The translations under genes were made by a program, and so were the position numbers. Positions 28,301 through 43,300 of a stretch of DNA of 64,000 nt are shown here, in pieces. The DNA is from Tenebrio molitor (Eukaryota; Arthropoda; Insecta; Coleoptera; Tenebrionidae). The DNA lies in the NCBI RefSeq assembly GCF_963966145.1, contig NC_091051.1, positions 558,001 through 622,000 of the forward strand, given 5' to 3'. Under the pieces are notes generated by a model that saw only the letters and a program-made list of their open reading frames with translations, did not search any database and was not told the DNA's origin. Positions within the stretch are counted from its first letter, which is position 1, and each line of letters opens with the position of its first letter.

Positions 28301-31300
28301 TTAGCGGCGGTAGCAAAGAAAAGAAGTAAAAAATCCGGGAATGAAGCGAGTTCGTTCCCCTAACTATTGCTGCTTACTCCGTCCGGATTAAGCGTGTTAA
28401 AGGATATAGTCTCATCGTCGTCCTGCAAAAACTTGAATAATGTCGAGAGAGTTGCCATTAAGTAATCGGATTGGCATCGGCGCGTACGTATGCAGGAGGC
28501 ATTTAGAGGAGGTAGCATCAGAATGTATTATGGCGGGCGACATGCACGATGGATGTGGGGCGGTTAATGATTCGCGTCGGGACGAAAGGGGTTCCTGCAG
28601 GACCCAGAATGCTTTATCATGTTTATTGGCAATTAAAGCGGGGCTGATGTACGTATCCGCAACCTGAATTGCGTTCGTTACATGGAATGAATGTTTCATT
28701 CAGTCAGTCTCCCTCAAAAATGTCGCGATCGACCACCAACCCCGTTTTTATTGCACCGTCTCCTCACCGCCACCGCCGCCGCCTGGTGTCGTGTCTTGTC
28801 GCAATTATATTTTACAAGGGAGCAACGTATGCGAATGCAATGTAAATGATCGGCTAACTGCGCATTTCTAGTTTCTGTGGTGTGTAGACGGCGAGGGGCT
28901 CGCGTGTTTGTTGAGTATTTAATTAATTAAGACCGTAATAATTCATTGTAGTCCTCGAGGATGTCAAATGTCTTCATTTTGGAGTCCTATTTCGTTTCCT
29001 AATAATTAACTTGTCCCCTTGGGAAGTTCGCCACGGAACGGAATTCAATTCACTGTAACGTCTTGTAGATTTGTTTGCGGGATTGAATTAATTATCTTTC
29101 ATACACTTTCGGACAACCTCCCCCAAATCATTGTCCCATTTTTTCCGACGATTGTTCCTCGGAGACAATTAAGCCCCCATTGTGGACGCGTCGGTTTTTG
29201 TCGATCCACGGCTTTCCATTCAAAATTAAACTCGAGCTCTCTTGATACAACGCGTTCCTCCGCCAAAGCCAATATTATTCCTCGAGGACCACTCCACCCA
29301 CCGACATATACCAATATCAAATCTGAAACGACTTACACATTATTGCAAAATTTACTAACCCCTCGACCATTTTTCTTTCTCGACGACGACGAAAATTTAC
29401 ACAAAAAAAGAGTGTGCCTAAAACCGCACGACAGAAGTGACAACTTCTATGATGCTCGTTACTGATTCTATAAAAAATATATCATTATCGATGACTTGGA
29501 GGAATAAGGAGCAAGGCATAAATAATTAATATTATTTAAATCCAATGCTGTTTTTAAATAATAAACATCAAAAATCTGTATTTTTCAATAGAAACTGCAA
29601 ATACGTCCGCTTTTGGAGGTACACTCTAGCAAAATTTGTGAGGTTAGGTTTCGATGTTTAAGTTTTATTTTCTTGACGATGATATTGAACACAACACAAG
29701 TTTTCATAGCAATACCCTGTATTATGATAATTTGTCCAGTTTCCTCTTCACATTTTGCTACACAAATTTTTTCAATAGATGAATTGTTGAAGTCATAATA
29801 TAATCGAGAATTCCTACGTATTAAATCCTACATTCATCTGTAAATTTACAATATTTGTCATGTCTTTGGGCCGGTTGCACCAACGCCAGTTAAAGTTAAC
29901 TGTAGGTTAAAATGTTTCGTTACTTTAGTTACCTATTGTTATAACAATGTTTTGGAATATTTTAATCTATAGTTAAATTTAACTCACGTTGGTGCAACCG
30001 GCCCTTTATCGTTTATATTATATAAAACTATACAGGATATTTCACGAGTGATAATGAACCTGACGGAATAATAAATTCAACCCATAATACATTTTCAAAA
30101 AAAGCCGGACATTTAATGACAGTAGCCAGCTTTTTTCGGAAATATAGTGTGGGTTGCATTTTAAATTACGTCAGGCTTATTATCAGTCGTGAAACATCCT
30201 GTATATCTATACAGTTACTCCTGCAACTTTGTACTGAGGTCAGTCAGGTCAGAACACGACGTATAAGTCCAATTTTTTAAAAAATCAAATGTCAAAGTGT
30301 TGTCATGTTGGCATAAGCCACTGGTTAGATGTCAACTCTATGTCAGTCATTTTGATGTGAAGGCGCTTGCGCTATTGAAGCCGCAATTACATTTAAATAA
30401 AAATAAAAAGTTAAATGAGAAGAAATGCAGACAGAAAAACCGACCATGCTAAATTGTGGTAAAGATGCACACATCATACTCCAGGTATTTTCTTTTAATA
30501 TATGGGCCAATAGTGTTCGTCACTGCGAAGAACTGATCAGAGAGGACTGGAAAAAATTGATGGTAAATCTACCAATTGAGGACATTCCTCTTCCGCAGAA
30601 TCATATTCGGAAGACGATTGGGGGTTAGTTAGATTCTGAAAATGAATAGGTAAATTGCTTATATAACCCATTAAGTAAATTCCCATTTTCCTGTATATGT
30701 TCAGTTGCACTTTTCAGTGTCATTATCGTCTTTATTTCTTGTCTTTTGCTATAAAATTTGGTTACACCTGAAACTTTTCTGACATTTGAAAATTACTGAC
30801 ATAACCTCAAACCTGATCTAGGGAGATTTTACGATAGAGGCGTTCCGAAACGAAAGGTTTTAGGGTGGTACAGCCTGGTCTTTGAGGGAATGTGGGTTGC
30901 ATTTTAAATTACGTCAGGCTCATTATCACTCGTAAAATATCCTGTATATATACATATACAGTTACTCCTGCAGCTTTGCACTGAGATCAGTCAGGTCACA
31001 GCACAACGTACAATGAAAATTTAAAATTGACAAGTGATGCACACTTGATTGTTTTTCGCTCGCTCCGCTAAAAAACTCGACTCCCTTTATTTCAGCTTGC
31101 CGTGTCGTCCTGCGAAGGATTTTACCGTGTCGCATGAAACTAATTCACTGCCCGGGAATAAAATGTATGTGGCGCGCCTAAAGAAGTTTTCACTTAAAAA
31201 AAAGTACAAATCGACAAAACATGTTTACCACCACCTGAGCAATTAATTATCCAATAAAATGCCCGACTTGTATGGGCGACATTACGGGGAGGCACCGAAA

Positions 31301-34300
31301 GCTCAAGAAGCAATAGCCAAGTCCCATTCCGTGAATTAGGACTCGAATTCGATTAAGTATGGCGTTCTGGTTCGGCGCAAACTACCCTTGTCGGATTCGG
31401 AACTGTTTTTAGCCGAGCGGGTTCGATTAAACGATTAAATTTTGAACGAAAGCTCGACGATTCTCGGACGGTCATATCAAAAATGCAACATTTTCGGTAG
31501 GTACGTCCTGCGTCCTTCGGTTTTCGCTCGATTGGTCTTCGTGTTGAAGCGCGACAACCTGTCAGGTGTGTCTAGGATTCTCTGGACGTGATGACAGTTT
31601 TTTTTATGGACGGTAGGTTTAAAAGTCCACAAACAAACCAGCTCGTATTAATTTAATTGGAATAGACACGGGGATAATTGAATTGGATCGGTTTTCGATC
31701 AGCCGGAAGTGTAACAGGAAAAATTATTAAATTGTCTGAAATTATACTCGCATTTGACGTGCACGTTCCATTTCAAAGGAATCATTTCAATTGGTTAAAT
31801 ATTCATAAAATCGTGCACGTTAATTTTAATTCAATTGATGACAATCAAATCGAAAAACACTCACTCATTCACTCACTAGCCCAGACTGATTTACTTGAAA
31901 TTGGAAATGCAAAAAACTATTTTTTTTTCTACTGGCTACTCCACCTGGCGTCGACATTATTCGTGTCGAAATAATTCAACATTTCTAGCTGATGATAGGA
32001 TTGAAATTATTCGTTCCACACAAAATTCCGCCAAAAAAAATCACCTCTATCGACCCTTTGTTCTTCGATCGCTCCGTTCGTTATTTACGTTAAAATCCAT
32101 TAAATAGAATGTTTCCAGTGTTGTTTGTTTTCGGAAATAAAAATATGCGTAATATTTGCATTGGAAGCTGGAGCTTTATTTACTTTTTCAGCAAAACATA
32201 TGCGTGCCATTTGGATATATTTAACGTGGAAACGGTTGCTCCTGCGGGCCCAAGAATCACGTTCCTGCTGAGTAGCGCTTTAGCACCTGATTTCTCCGAT
32301 ACCGGCCGTAATTTGTGTCGTTTAACGACGAAAAGATGTGTCAGAATGACTCTGGAAGGTAATTGGAAAGTCGATAGCGGACCTGAAGCCTCGCCCGCAT
32401 CATCTTAAGCCGAAGAGACGTGTACCCGATTATGGGATCAGAACACCTACGACAACAGAACGTCATTGGGGTTGCAGTGGTAGGCTCGGGTAGTTGATTC
32501 CTGCGATTATAAGGGGCTCTCGGAAACCGGGGACAGCTGTTTCGACTCTTATTGTCCTAATCGAATTATGCGTTAAATGGAACGGAAAAGGCGTTATCTT
32601 CGAGATCCTGACAGGCCGAGTGATAATGCATCCATTATTAACCCCGGATTAATAATTCAAGGGTGAATTAGCGGTTAATAAATAATGCGATCGATCTCGA
32701 GCTGATACGACGAATTTTCTGTTCTTCCTGGAGTGGTGTTATCGACGTGGTGATGTTTGCGGGCGGTCCCATTTTACCGGACGCAAATATTTCCATTTGG
32801 TATTCGTGGTGTGTTTGTATTCGAAAATAAGGTTCTGATGTCCCGTAATAAAATTACGAAGGGTCGTCCCGAGTTTAAGGAAAAAGGGTCCCCAATAATT
32901 CCTGTTAAATAATTTTTGACGTTGTATATGGAATTCTCGCATCTGGTCGGCATTCATACGGTCGATGGCGACACATGTTTGGAACCGTCTCGTTTTTCAG
33001 GACTAATTCGGGTTTTTTTTTGCACCAGGACCAATAACGTTCGATATTTAGAAAAACTGTTTACACAGTAATTGACCCAATTTTATTCGGGGGAAGTGGC
33101 GCTATTGGCTTTTTAACAAATATCCGGCTTGCCACCCCGAATGCTGGTTTTAAGGGTCCAAGCACAGTAATCTTCCAACTTGCCGAAGAGGCGACTCGAG
33201 GTGTAGTCAAACGGTTTGTTTTGCAACAAAATTCACCTTGTGGAGGAGGTCTCCAGTTACAATCACTCATTGTTCCGTGCTCGATTCGAGGACCATAAGA
33301 TCGAGGACTCGATCCACTAGAAGGAGTTTCATGGTATCGTCGTAAATTATGAAGAAGCATCTGATGACCCAGTTTTGGTCGTGTTCGACATAAAATATTC
33401 AACACAATAAATTCCGAGTGTCGTTATTAAACGAAATTTTCTGAAATTTGTCAAGTAGTTCGTCCGTACATCGGTCTTTTTATTTGCGCAAAGTTGAAGC
33501 GAGTCCTGCTGTTTGCAATAATGGCAAAGTTATGTGAATGTGCCACTTAGAAGTTGCAAAATTTGTTGCAGGAATGCAAGGCGGAGCGGGAATAGAAATG
33601 TCGTTTTTTTTTGGGGCAGGTGTCATTATGATAATGTCCGTGACAAACGTTATTAAATTCGGGGGCCTAGGCCCGAATCGGCTCGGCTTTATGACGTGAG
33701 GGACAGCCCTTATAAAATATTACCGTTTTGCTTGAGAAAAACACATAATATGGGTTTATGTGAAACGCGTAGGCGATCGGCAAGGTGTATGTCGGGGCTC
33801 AACGTTGGGATTTATTATGTTTTACGATCCTCCATAAAATAGACACCTCCAGATCCTCCTAATTCCGGGGGCATTTCTTTAATGGCGAAGAAAACAGCGG
33901 AAGAAGTTTAATTATGATATGAAGCCGCCGCCTCCTTGTTATGTATATATTCCGTTTGAGCTCGTCGGCTCCTACTTATTTACGATTTTATTGTTGTCCG
34001 GGATCAATATCGGGGGCGCATTAAAGGTGGGAAGAACGGCGCGAGCCGCCCTTCAACCCTCGCAGCCTTTATGAAAAGGAAATGAGCGTGATATAAACTG
34101 ACAAGTCATTGTGATATATTGCCGATTGTCAATCTAAAATTTGTATTGCGGCCTTTGTGTCCGCGTCGCTGCCTAATCACCTCGATGATATTGGCCTTTA
34201 TTGTTCCAGGGGTGTCCTGCTCCAGGCCAGGCAGCGCTTGGACGAAGCCATCGAGAGCTACCACCGCGCCATCCATTTTCGACCATCGCTGGCACGTAAG

Positions 34301-37300
34301 TCGACAATAAACACAATACATCATACAACCTAATGACGCTTTCATTTCCTGCGCGGCTCCGCCGCAAATCGATCTTTGATGGCCCAGCCATTTTTCTTGC
34401 TGCGAAATTTTAATTCAGACCGTTGTAAAAATTCGATTTTATCGATCGCTGCAGAAAACACACCGTTAAATTGTTTATTGACACTATAATGGACCCTCGA
34501 TGCATTATTAAAAAGGCGTGGGAGGCTTCCTCCCTCTTATTTTATTTTATTAAGATTGAAACAAGCGCCGTAAATTATCGAAGAGCTCCATTTCTCCGGC
34601 TGATGATGTGGCAACGGCTAAACGTAAGCCGCGCCAGGTTGCTGATACTCTCAGAGATAAACTTGATTCCGGGAGTTTCCACCTAGATCTGGTAACGTTT
34701 AAATTTAGAATATTATCGCCGATCCTCGCTTAGCAGTGAAATTAATTTTCCACAGATCTACTCGAGCCAGCTCTAATGCGCCGCATTCAAAACTGAAACA
34801 GTTTACCATTTCTGACTCGAAGAATCATTCAAACTCCCTCAGATTGCTATTTTTTAATCTCCGGCTGCTGAATTAACCACACCGGCAGATCAATCTGCGC
34901 GAACCGAACCGCAACAGGATTAACATTTTTTGTACGATGCCTCCCTAGAAAGTGGGTCTGTATCCATGGTTACCAGTGGGTGAAGGTTTCACTTTCGCTC
35001 ACGCATTTTCGCCCACGCACTTTCGCTCACGCATAATTGAAATTCGATTTTATGAAAAAGAATTTATGTAGGTATGTATTCCTTCTGGTATCGTAAGCAC
35101 CATTTGGTACTTTGCGGCACTTGCCTCGTCCAGGACATCATCAGGAACATAGAATTCTTCAGCATTCATTTCCACAACGTGTACACAATCACTTTATTGA
35201 CTTTATAACGCTTTGTTTATTTTGAATTTTATTTTTTTCCATAGCAACAGATCTCTCCGAAAATGTGATTTATTGGTTTTATTTTGATTTTATTTAAAAA
35301 TTTGAATGTAAAGTTACAGACTCATTTTCCACGGAAGTATCTAAGGTATCGAACAAAACCAAATACAGCACGCGTCGTGGCCGAACATGCAATTCGCGTG
35401 AACAAAAGCATTACCTTCCTCTCTCGTAATGTAAATAACTATATTTTTACTTCACGATTTGAAAGATGATAAAAACTAGAACAAATCTTCTTGTTGCTAG
35501 AAGTTTGTTGTAGTTGTAATAAGCCAAATTCGAGGTTTCATTGTTCGGTGGTACCGGAGAGAGCCGCAAAACATGGCACAACATGCGCGTTGGTCTTTAC
35601 AAGTCAGTGCTAGATTTTTCCGTGAAAGCAAGTCGCTTTGTAAACCCTCGGTTGAGTAACAGTAAACTAAACATTCCCCAAAGTTTACTTCAAACGATTA
35701 CATTAGCAGAGGGCAAATGTGTTTGCGACTAGTCTAGTAAATGTAGCAAAGTTATGTGATCACACGCATGCGGTTGGTGCGGTCGGTTTGTGTAGTATAA
35801 CCCCAATTTTTGGGCGTTCTCCGGTTAAATTGTTATTAAACGAGCGAACCGACGAGGAAATATGATAAAACATGGCGAAGTGCAGTGAAATATGGCGGAC
35901 CGAAGCGATGATTAGTTAAGACCGGCCACATTTATCAGTGGGGGTGTGAGATCTCGATCGGGGGTGGTGTGTGTGTGTGTGTTTCGTTTTTCTTTTTTTT
36001 TTCTGGTGGATTTGCATCGAGCGGCACGCCCGAAAGGGAAAGTTTTTCCGTCGATTTGCATACCGCGCAATAATTAAATAATTTCTGGTAGGCCGTCGCT
36101 GTGAAGTTATAATAAAATTCTGTGCGTTGAACCGGGCGGCTTGATAATGGCTTGCAAATTAATAAAATGACGAAATAATTCGAAAGGAATTTAAAATGCG
36201 CGGAGTAATAAAGGAGGAAATCGTCAATAAATGAGCGGCAATTCGAGAAAGTTGCTCCTTCTACGGCAGAGATATTTAACATTCAGATTCCTTAATAACG
36301 CCAATTCATATCTGGACCCGGGTCCGGGAATATCTTCTTCATCCTCGACATATTTTTATGCAAAACGCGTTCCGGTAGCGGAGTTTTATTGCAGGAGGAG
36401 CAAAATGAAGATGCGATTCTTGGAGAACTAGGGAGAAAAGCAATGAATATGGGAAGGACTTAGAGAACCTTGTTCCTCGGAAATATGAAAAGATTCCGGA
36501 GGATTCTGATTGCAAGATAATTTGACGTTTTAGATGCCGTTCATCAATATTCCGGGACTGCGTGCATGTGTGTGTGTGTGTGCCTTCCCCGGATCGGCTT
36601 TGCTCGACGGACGGCTTTCTCAGACAAATAAAGGCATATCCCCGGAATGGCTGCTCCGCTTAACTCGAACCGGAAAAGTCTGTTTATATCATTATGGAAA
36701 AATCCGCCGATGCCAGACTTAGCTTTGCCCTATTTATTTACTTGTTGTGCCTCTGAATGGAGCACTTTGCCGGCGATGAATTGATATTGTTCAAGTATTA
36801 ATAATAGATTACGTGAAGGGAAGGCAGAAACGAGGCGTTAGAAGTTTCGAATCCACAGAGAGCTTATTCTTTGTCGAAGTTTACCAACTTTAATTCCTCG
36901 AGACCTCTGCGAGAGGGTCCCCGGAATAAAATATGAAATACTAAATGTAGATTAGTTTTATTTCGCGAATATATTTTCCAGTCCAGGCTCCCGTTTAATT
37001 TAACGGGATTTCCATAAGAAGTGTTAATTACAAGAACTTCTATCCTCGCTACAGATTACGTATTCATGAATCCTGTTCTCGTGCTGGGCCGACCAACTTC
37101 GCCCTTTATGAAAACTTAACGTTATTACATTAAAATTTCATTATGGAAATGATCACAAATAACGTATCGGTCCTGCCTCCACTCCTAATTACTACTCTTG
37201 CAACGGACGCAGTTTACTTTGTCAAATTAAATTATCAATTTAATAATGCTCGACGCACACATTAACCCGTCGCTCAAACCCGAAAAGAAACAATTCGCCA

Positions 37301-40300
37301 GGATCTGACACAAAATCGAAACCCGCCCCAGGGACTCGAACACGAGACGGACGTTTCTGACTTGAACCGATAAAAAAAATAAAAACAGATACCTCGTCTC
37401 TTCTGCACACTAAAACCGTCCACATTCACGATATGGTCAAAGTCCAAACCAAAATTCTATCACCGCCGAAGATTAAAAGTAAATAACAGTTTTAATTTGA
37501 AAAGATAATAACTGACGAACAAAGAGAGAACTGCAAGAACTAGTGTGATTACCAGAGACCGGGGAAAAATGGTTAAACGTTAGCGAATAACTCCTACCAC
37601 AAGACTCTCAGTGTCGGCGCGTTCGAGGGCGCGTTCTATTAGTGGAGTAAAATCGGACTGCAACTATGACTCTTATTAGTAATTCAAAGATATAACTAAA
37701 TGAGACCTATCCTATCTTGTAGAGGACATTTTGGGGCATAAGGAATGGTCATCTACAACTTTTTTTAATAGGACCGAACTTTGAAACCGGCTTTTATACT
37801 TAGTTGAGGTGTAGTCCGAAAAACTACGTTTCTCGTAACATTTAACTATTGAAGCTATAATTTTGATTTTCTGTATATTTACACTAAAAAGTACAGTGCT
37901 TCCAACAGTGAATTGAAAATTTCGCAAATATCGATAGTTTTGAAAAAAATAATTAATGAATTTCGATTAATCAAAAATGCGCATCGTAAACTTCACTCTG
38001 CTGGGACCTATGTGAAATTTGAAAATTTCGATACACATCGAATTAAATGTAACTAAGATCTTGGAAAAGTTAAAAAAAAAAGAATTAAGTCGATAGCCCG
38101 TGTACTTTTTGAGAAAAAAAATTTATTCGATGAGCAGAAATAACCCGGAATTTTGTATTTTTGCTAAAATTTACCTATTATAAATGTTTTTTTCGTCATC
38201 CTCATTCTCATATAAACAAGCAACATTACATTGTAAAATTAAAATCTTGTTTTTAATGACGAGGATAAGAATGAAGAATTCTTTTTTGAAAACTCGTAGA
38301 ATACAACATTGATCTCGCTAGATTCACGACATAACATCTGCATAAAACTGATGTCTGAAAGAAATATGAAGAGCTCTTTGCAACAGTTTTATACAGGCTG
38401 GAGAATGAAAAACGTCCAAATCGATAACGTATGAGGTTCAGTTTCCGAGAACAGTGCGTCATATTAAATCTCTGTACAGCTCAAGTTTATTCAAAAATAA
38501 AATATTATAAAATAGGATTCAATAAAGAAAATACACGAGAAAAACGTTTATAAAATAATATGTTCGTCTCAGAATAGTAAGAAGAGATTTGAAATGGAAT
38601 AGTTTAAAACAGGGCAGGGATTCTTTGTTGCAAAAGACTATGGGCCGGATCACGACACCCTTATTAATTTAATCATGACTCTAGTTACGATGGTGACGAA
38701 TTCATCTCTTTCTGGCACGTTATAATTGCATAAATCTATATCGTTTTATGTTTATTTTAATCACGACTTTAGTTATCGGCAACTTGAATAACGGTGACGT
38801 GATTGTTGTCTAATCCGAAGATGTGACAACAGCGGAACTGTTGCAGGTGTGCCAATTCTGCAGATAAATTTATTAGGAAATGGTTGCGATTGCATTTTTC
38901 TATGAACGCTTTTTGTCAGAGGGCAAGGCAATAAAATGTTCGAGTGAACATGTAAATTCGAGTAACACCCTATTAAAAAATGGCGGTATTTCCCGTCGAA
39001 ACGGCAATTTCTATGGCCGAGTCTTCTGAAATATGCCATCATAAACGTCAAAAAATCGTGTACGCTTTAAATTTGGAAATTGTACACAATGTTGAACGTC
39101 GGGCAAACCGGAAAGCTCCGGCGACGTGGATTCATAAATTTCTTAAAACGCGGTGTTTAAAAGGTAATAAATAACTGGTGCAGAAACGTCGAAAAGCCGA
39201 AGCATTTCATCTTTGCCATTGTAGGTTTATGGTGGAACATTTCCGGATACTAAACCGTTACTTTTCCATAAAATGGGTGCGGCCCTCATTGCAAATAATA
39301 AAAACCGTAAAGTCGAAATCCGGTCTTTGAGCAATCAGGAGTGAATCTTCGGCGTGTTGTTCGAGTGTTGGCGGGAATCTCTTGTCGGGGCGATATTTCG
39401 AGTTTATCGGTGGCGGCAACACTCCGAGGTGACAAAACCCGAGACTAGCGATAAGGAATATTAAGCGCGTCGGCGGCGGCTCACGTCGCTAGACAGAAAA
39501 CAGGAAAAGAACACTCCTCGCCTCACTTTTATAAATAACCGTTCAAGTTTTGCATTGCGCCCCCTTCACCAGAAGAACAACAATAAAACATCGCCGAATC
39601 AAAAAGCGAGTCACGCGTTGCTGAAATATGGCGGCGGCGAGGGGCATACACCGGGAAAGTGTTTGATAATGTGCTGACTAAGACGCATTCGTCGGGGGTG
39701 GAAAAATCCGGATGTTCCGGAAGAACCGCATGCAAATCGACACGCTCCAACGTTGCACGGTGTATCGACCATGGGGACGGTATAACTGGGAATCTCGTCT
39801 TTTTTTTTGCATTGGCGGCGGCGTCGAGCGCGCATTACGCCACACAATGGTGTTCCGGGTCCACTCGAGCTCCATTCGCCTGCGTATTTCCGGACTCCGG
39901 CATCTCTTTTCTTCGGGGACACTGTTTGTTGCCGACCGCTAATTAACCACACTTGCAAATGGAACTCCAGACGCCCCGCAAGCCGCCAACCTGTCCATTA
40001 TCGTCCACCCGACGCTTTCAATTTATCAAGCCGCCCCGACGCCCCCCCATAAACATCGCTACCCGAATCGATTACCGAGAATTTGCACCGGGGACTCCGG
40101 GAATAGGGTAGATCATAGCCGGAAACTAAATTAATATCCCCAACTATTCTTTTGATCCCCTCACAGCTTGCCCACAGTCACGGGAATAGATACGTATTCG
40201 AGATGCGCACCTTGGAAGTCTTTTTTTTGAAATGTTGCGGATGCGTTAAATCTCACGCTTCGACGCTGTCAAATGCATGTGACAAGAATATTTACCGCTA

Positions 40301-43300
40301 AAAATACTGCGACAGCACAAATGTACTGATTTTCATAAAAATCCATACAAAATTCTTACGGCTGAATAAAATTTGTAATTTTCCAACTCCTAGTTCGATT
40401 AAATGCTGGATTAGCACCGAGCCGTTTGCTTTACCAACAAACAGAATTTTTTTTTGAAATTTTGCTAAAGTCCGGGGGCAGCTTCCAGATGAATTTTTAT
40501 GCAAATCAGAATATATTTTTTATGAAAAATTTACATTATATCCTTTATGCACAACACCGAGACTAACGCTAGCCATAGAATAAAAAATATGTACAAAAAG
40601 TTAATGAAAATCAGGAGCCGCAAGCTGTTAAAATAAGCGAGAAAACCGCAGATAAAACGCTAAATTTTCAAAATGGGTTAGAGCCGTGGTTAAAAGCAAA
40701 ATGACGAAGAAAAACTAATAATGCAGGTGTTGTGGTACGTAATATTATAATACGTGTTGTCTTAATGGTTTATTAACTACAAAAATAAACCGCAGTTTCA
40801 CAGTTTCTCAATGTGCCAACAGCGAAACATTTAAACAGAATGTGGAAACTTTCAAATACAAATTTTACTAATTGATGTAATGTATAAAAATAGTCTAAGG
40901 GCCGGTTTTTCAATTGATGATTAATTTTTGATTAAGGTTTAATTTGTAATTAACACAATGTTACCGTTTTTCAACCTATGATTAACAAAAAAGTTCATGT
41001 TAATTCTTGATTAACTTAATCATACGATGTTCTGTGAATTAATCGGAATTTAATGATTAACGTCAAAAGTGACAATGCCGATTTATTGAAAATTTATTAT
41101 TAAAATAGTAAAACCATGAGCAAAGAATAATGATTGATGATATTTATGACGTTAATGCTTTATAGTAGTGATGAAGAGCCACGAAGGCCAAAAACTATAT
41201 GCTTTAGGCCCAATCACTTCGAAGAATGGGACCAAAAAGATTTTTTTAGTCGCTTTCGTTTGTCTTCGCGAACAGTAGAAAGATTGTTAGAAGAAATAGA
41301 AGAAGCTATTTCCTATCAAACTAACCGATGAGTGTTGTGGAGTAGTCTGCATCAAATTCAGGGGTTAAAATACCAGCAAAATTTTTATTTCAGAAATGAC
41401 TGTCTATCGCCTCCAAATCAGTTGCTTTTTAGTCTGCGATTTTATGCAATAGGAGCGTGGCTGGAGACTTGTGGTGTACACAAGTAGAGCTCTAGCGGCG
41501 TTGCGTCCAAATTATATTAAAATCCCCCCAAACCGAAATGAAATTAACAAATGTAAACAAAAGTTTTTTATAGTACTTCTAGAAATAAGTGAGAACAGAG
41601 TCAATTGCTTTATGGATGTAATTATCCTTGGTAAAATGGTTAGAGATTGATACCGAACTATTAGGGCACAATAAAAGCAATTGACTCTGTTCTCACTTAT
41701 TTCTCTTTAACATAGCAAGATTTCCTAATTATATTATAGGGGCATAGACTGTAGAAATACAATCAGTAGGTGGAGAAAATGCGGAAATTAGGATGAACCA
41801 AAATTACAAATTTGGGTCATTGTTTACTTTACCTATTTGTGGAATTTTCGCGTTTTTTCTGGCTAGACAGCCGCAGGGCGTTTTCCTACATCGTTTCCCA
41901 CCACTCAAACCTTGTGCAAATGAATTTTCTTTGCCCTTTAGACATTGATCAATGATCATTGATGCGACCTTGAAACACAACAAGAGAGAAAAACAAGGGC
42001 ATTTGCACAAGGTTTGAGTGGTGGGAAACGACGTAGGAGGACGCCCTAAGGGTGTCCACAAGTAGCTAAAGTAAACAATTACCTAAGTTTGAAATTGTTA
42101 CAAATCACAAACCACCAAGTTGTCAAATTTGACAGAAAAGTTAATACCAACGTAACAAACTTTCAGTTAATTTTTAATTAGCTAATCATAATTGAATTTT
42201 GGTTTGAAAAACGCTATTCATGATTAATTTGAAATTAATCAAGAAGTAATGATTAGCTAATCAAAATGTTAATCATCGATTGAAAAACCGGCCCTAACTA
42301 TTTTATTTTGCACGAAACTCTAGCGTGATTAGAAACATGTAATTGACAGGATTTTTTTGCATATCGTAACGAAAGTGGCACTTTTGTATACGCAAAATCG
42401 TAGTGAAAGTAGAACTTTTTTACACGAAAAATCGTAGTGAAAGTAGTACTTTTTTGCATCATTTTATTCTATTTCCTTGGAGATGATTGTCAAAGCATAC
42501 ACCTATTTTTTTGTAATTTTTTATAAATCCTTTTGGACCAAATTTCTCAACTTACATCGATATGCAAAAAAATAATGTGTACGCTACGCCCTCGTTGATC
42601 AATCTGCAAATTCGTGAAAAAAGTATGACTTTCATAACTAGTTGTACCTACAAATAACAATTTTCGAATTATTTTTAGACAATTAAACAGTTGTTCTAAA
42701 TGTCTCGATTGTTTTCCTTATTTCAGCTGGAAGTCTCATTCGGTACAACCATTCACATTTTAAAGCCATTTTGGAAATAGGATTAAAGCTGAATTTTTTA
42801 TCATCGAAAGTAAAAACTATACAGGGTGATTCACGTAGCCCGTTCGTTAGCAACTTTCTGATTTCCCAAAATCGTATTAATACGAAAATTGGTAGCCGAC
42901 TATAGTCGACTGCTCCAAGTTCAAATAAAATATTTTCAAAATAGCGACACTTTCGGAAATATCGGAAATCGACGCCACATTCATTTTTTTAAATGGAAAG
43001 GCTCCATTTTGATTTCATATTTGGATTTTACGTTCAATTTTGAGTTAAGAACGTCCTTCTGTTAACACTTATCTGTCATGATTTTTGACCTATGTCATTT
43101 TTTTCGCAAAAGAGCAGGATTGCAGAGCTTCATTAAAAAAATTATAACTCTTGAACCATTGGAAATAGGCAATTTTTTTCTTACTGAATTTCCAAGATTT
43201 GGCCGATTTTTTGCGCTATTAGCGACATCTTATTTATGTTTCATACGCCTACTGTAATTTTTCAAAATTGATTATCAAAAAATGTCGAAAACTTAATTTT

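Larger units (their letters stand above)
22598..34209 (+). other. TMTC2 intron 4
   Basis: An 11.6-kb GT-AG intron. It contains a transposase fragment (27061-27420), a mariner-like remnant (29569-29730), two MITEs (29868-30004, 30031-30203) and a duplicated segment (30892-31010). The stretches 22.6-27.0, 27.4-29.5 and 31.0-34.2 kb show no gene I can recognise. Confidence 0.75.
40899..42294 (+). mobile_element. PIF/Harbinger-type DNA transposon
   Basis: The left end GGGCCGGTTTTTCAATTGAT is mirrored by ATCGATTGAAAAACCGGCCC at the right. TAA flanks both ends, the 3-bp target duplication expected of PIF/Harbinger. The interior carries the start of a HARBI1-like transposase. Two further palindromic blocks (41581-41704 and 41820-42078) occupy the place where the catalytic domain would be. 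Confidence 0.8.
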
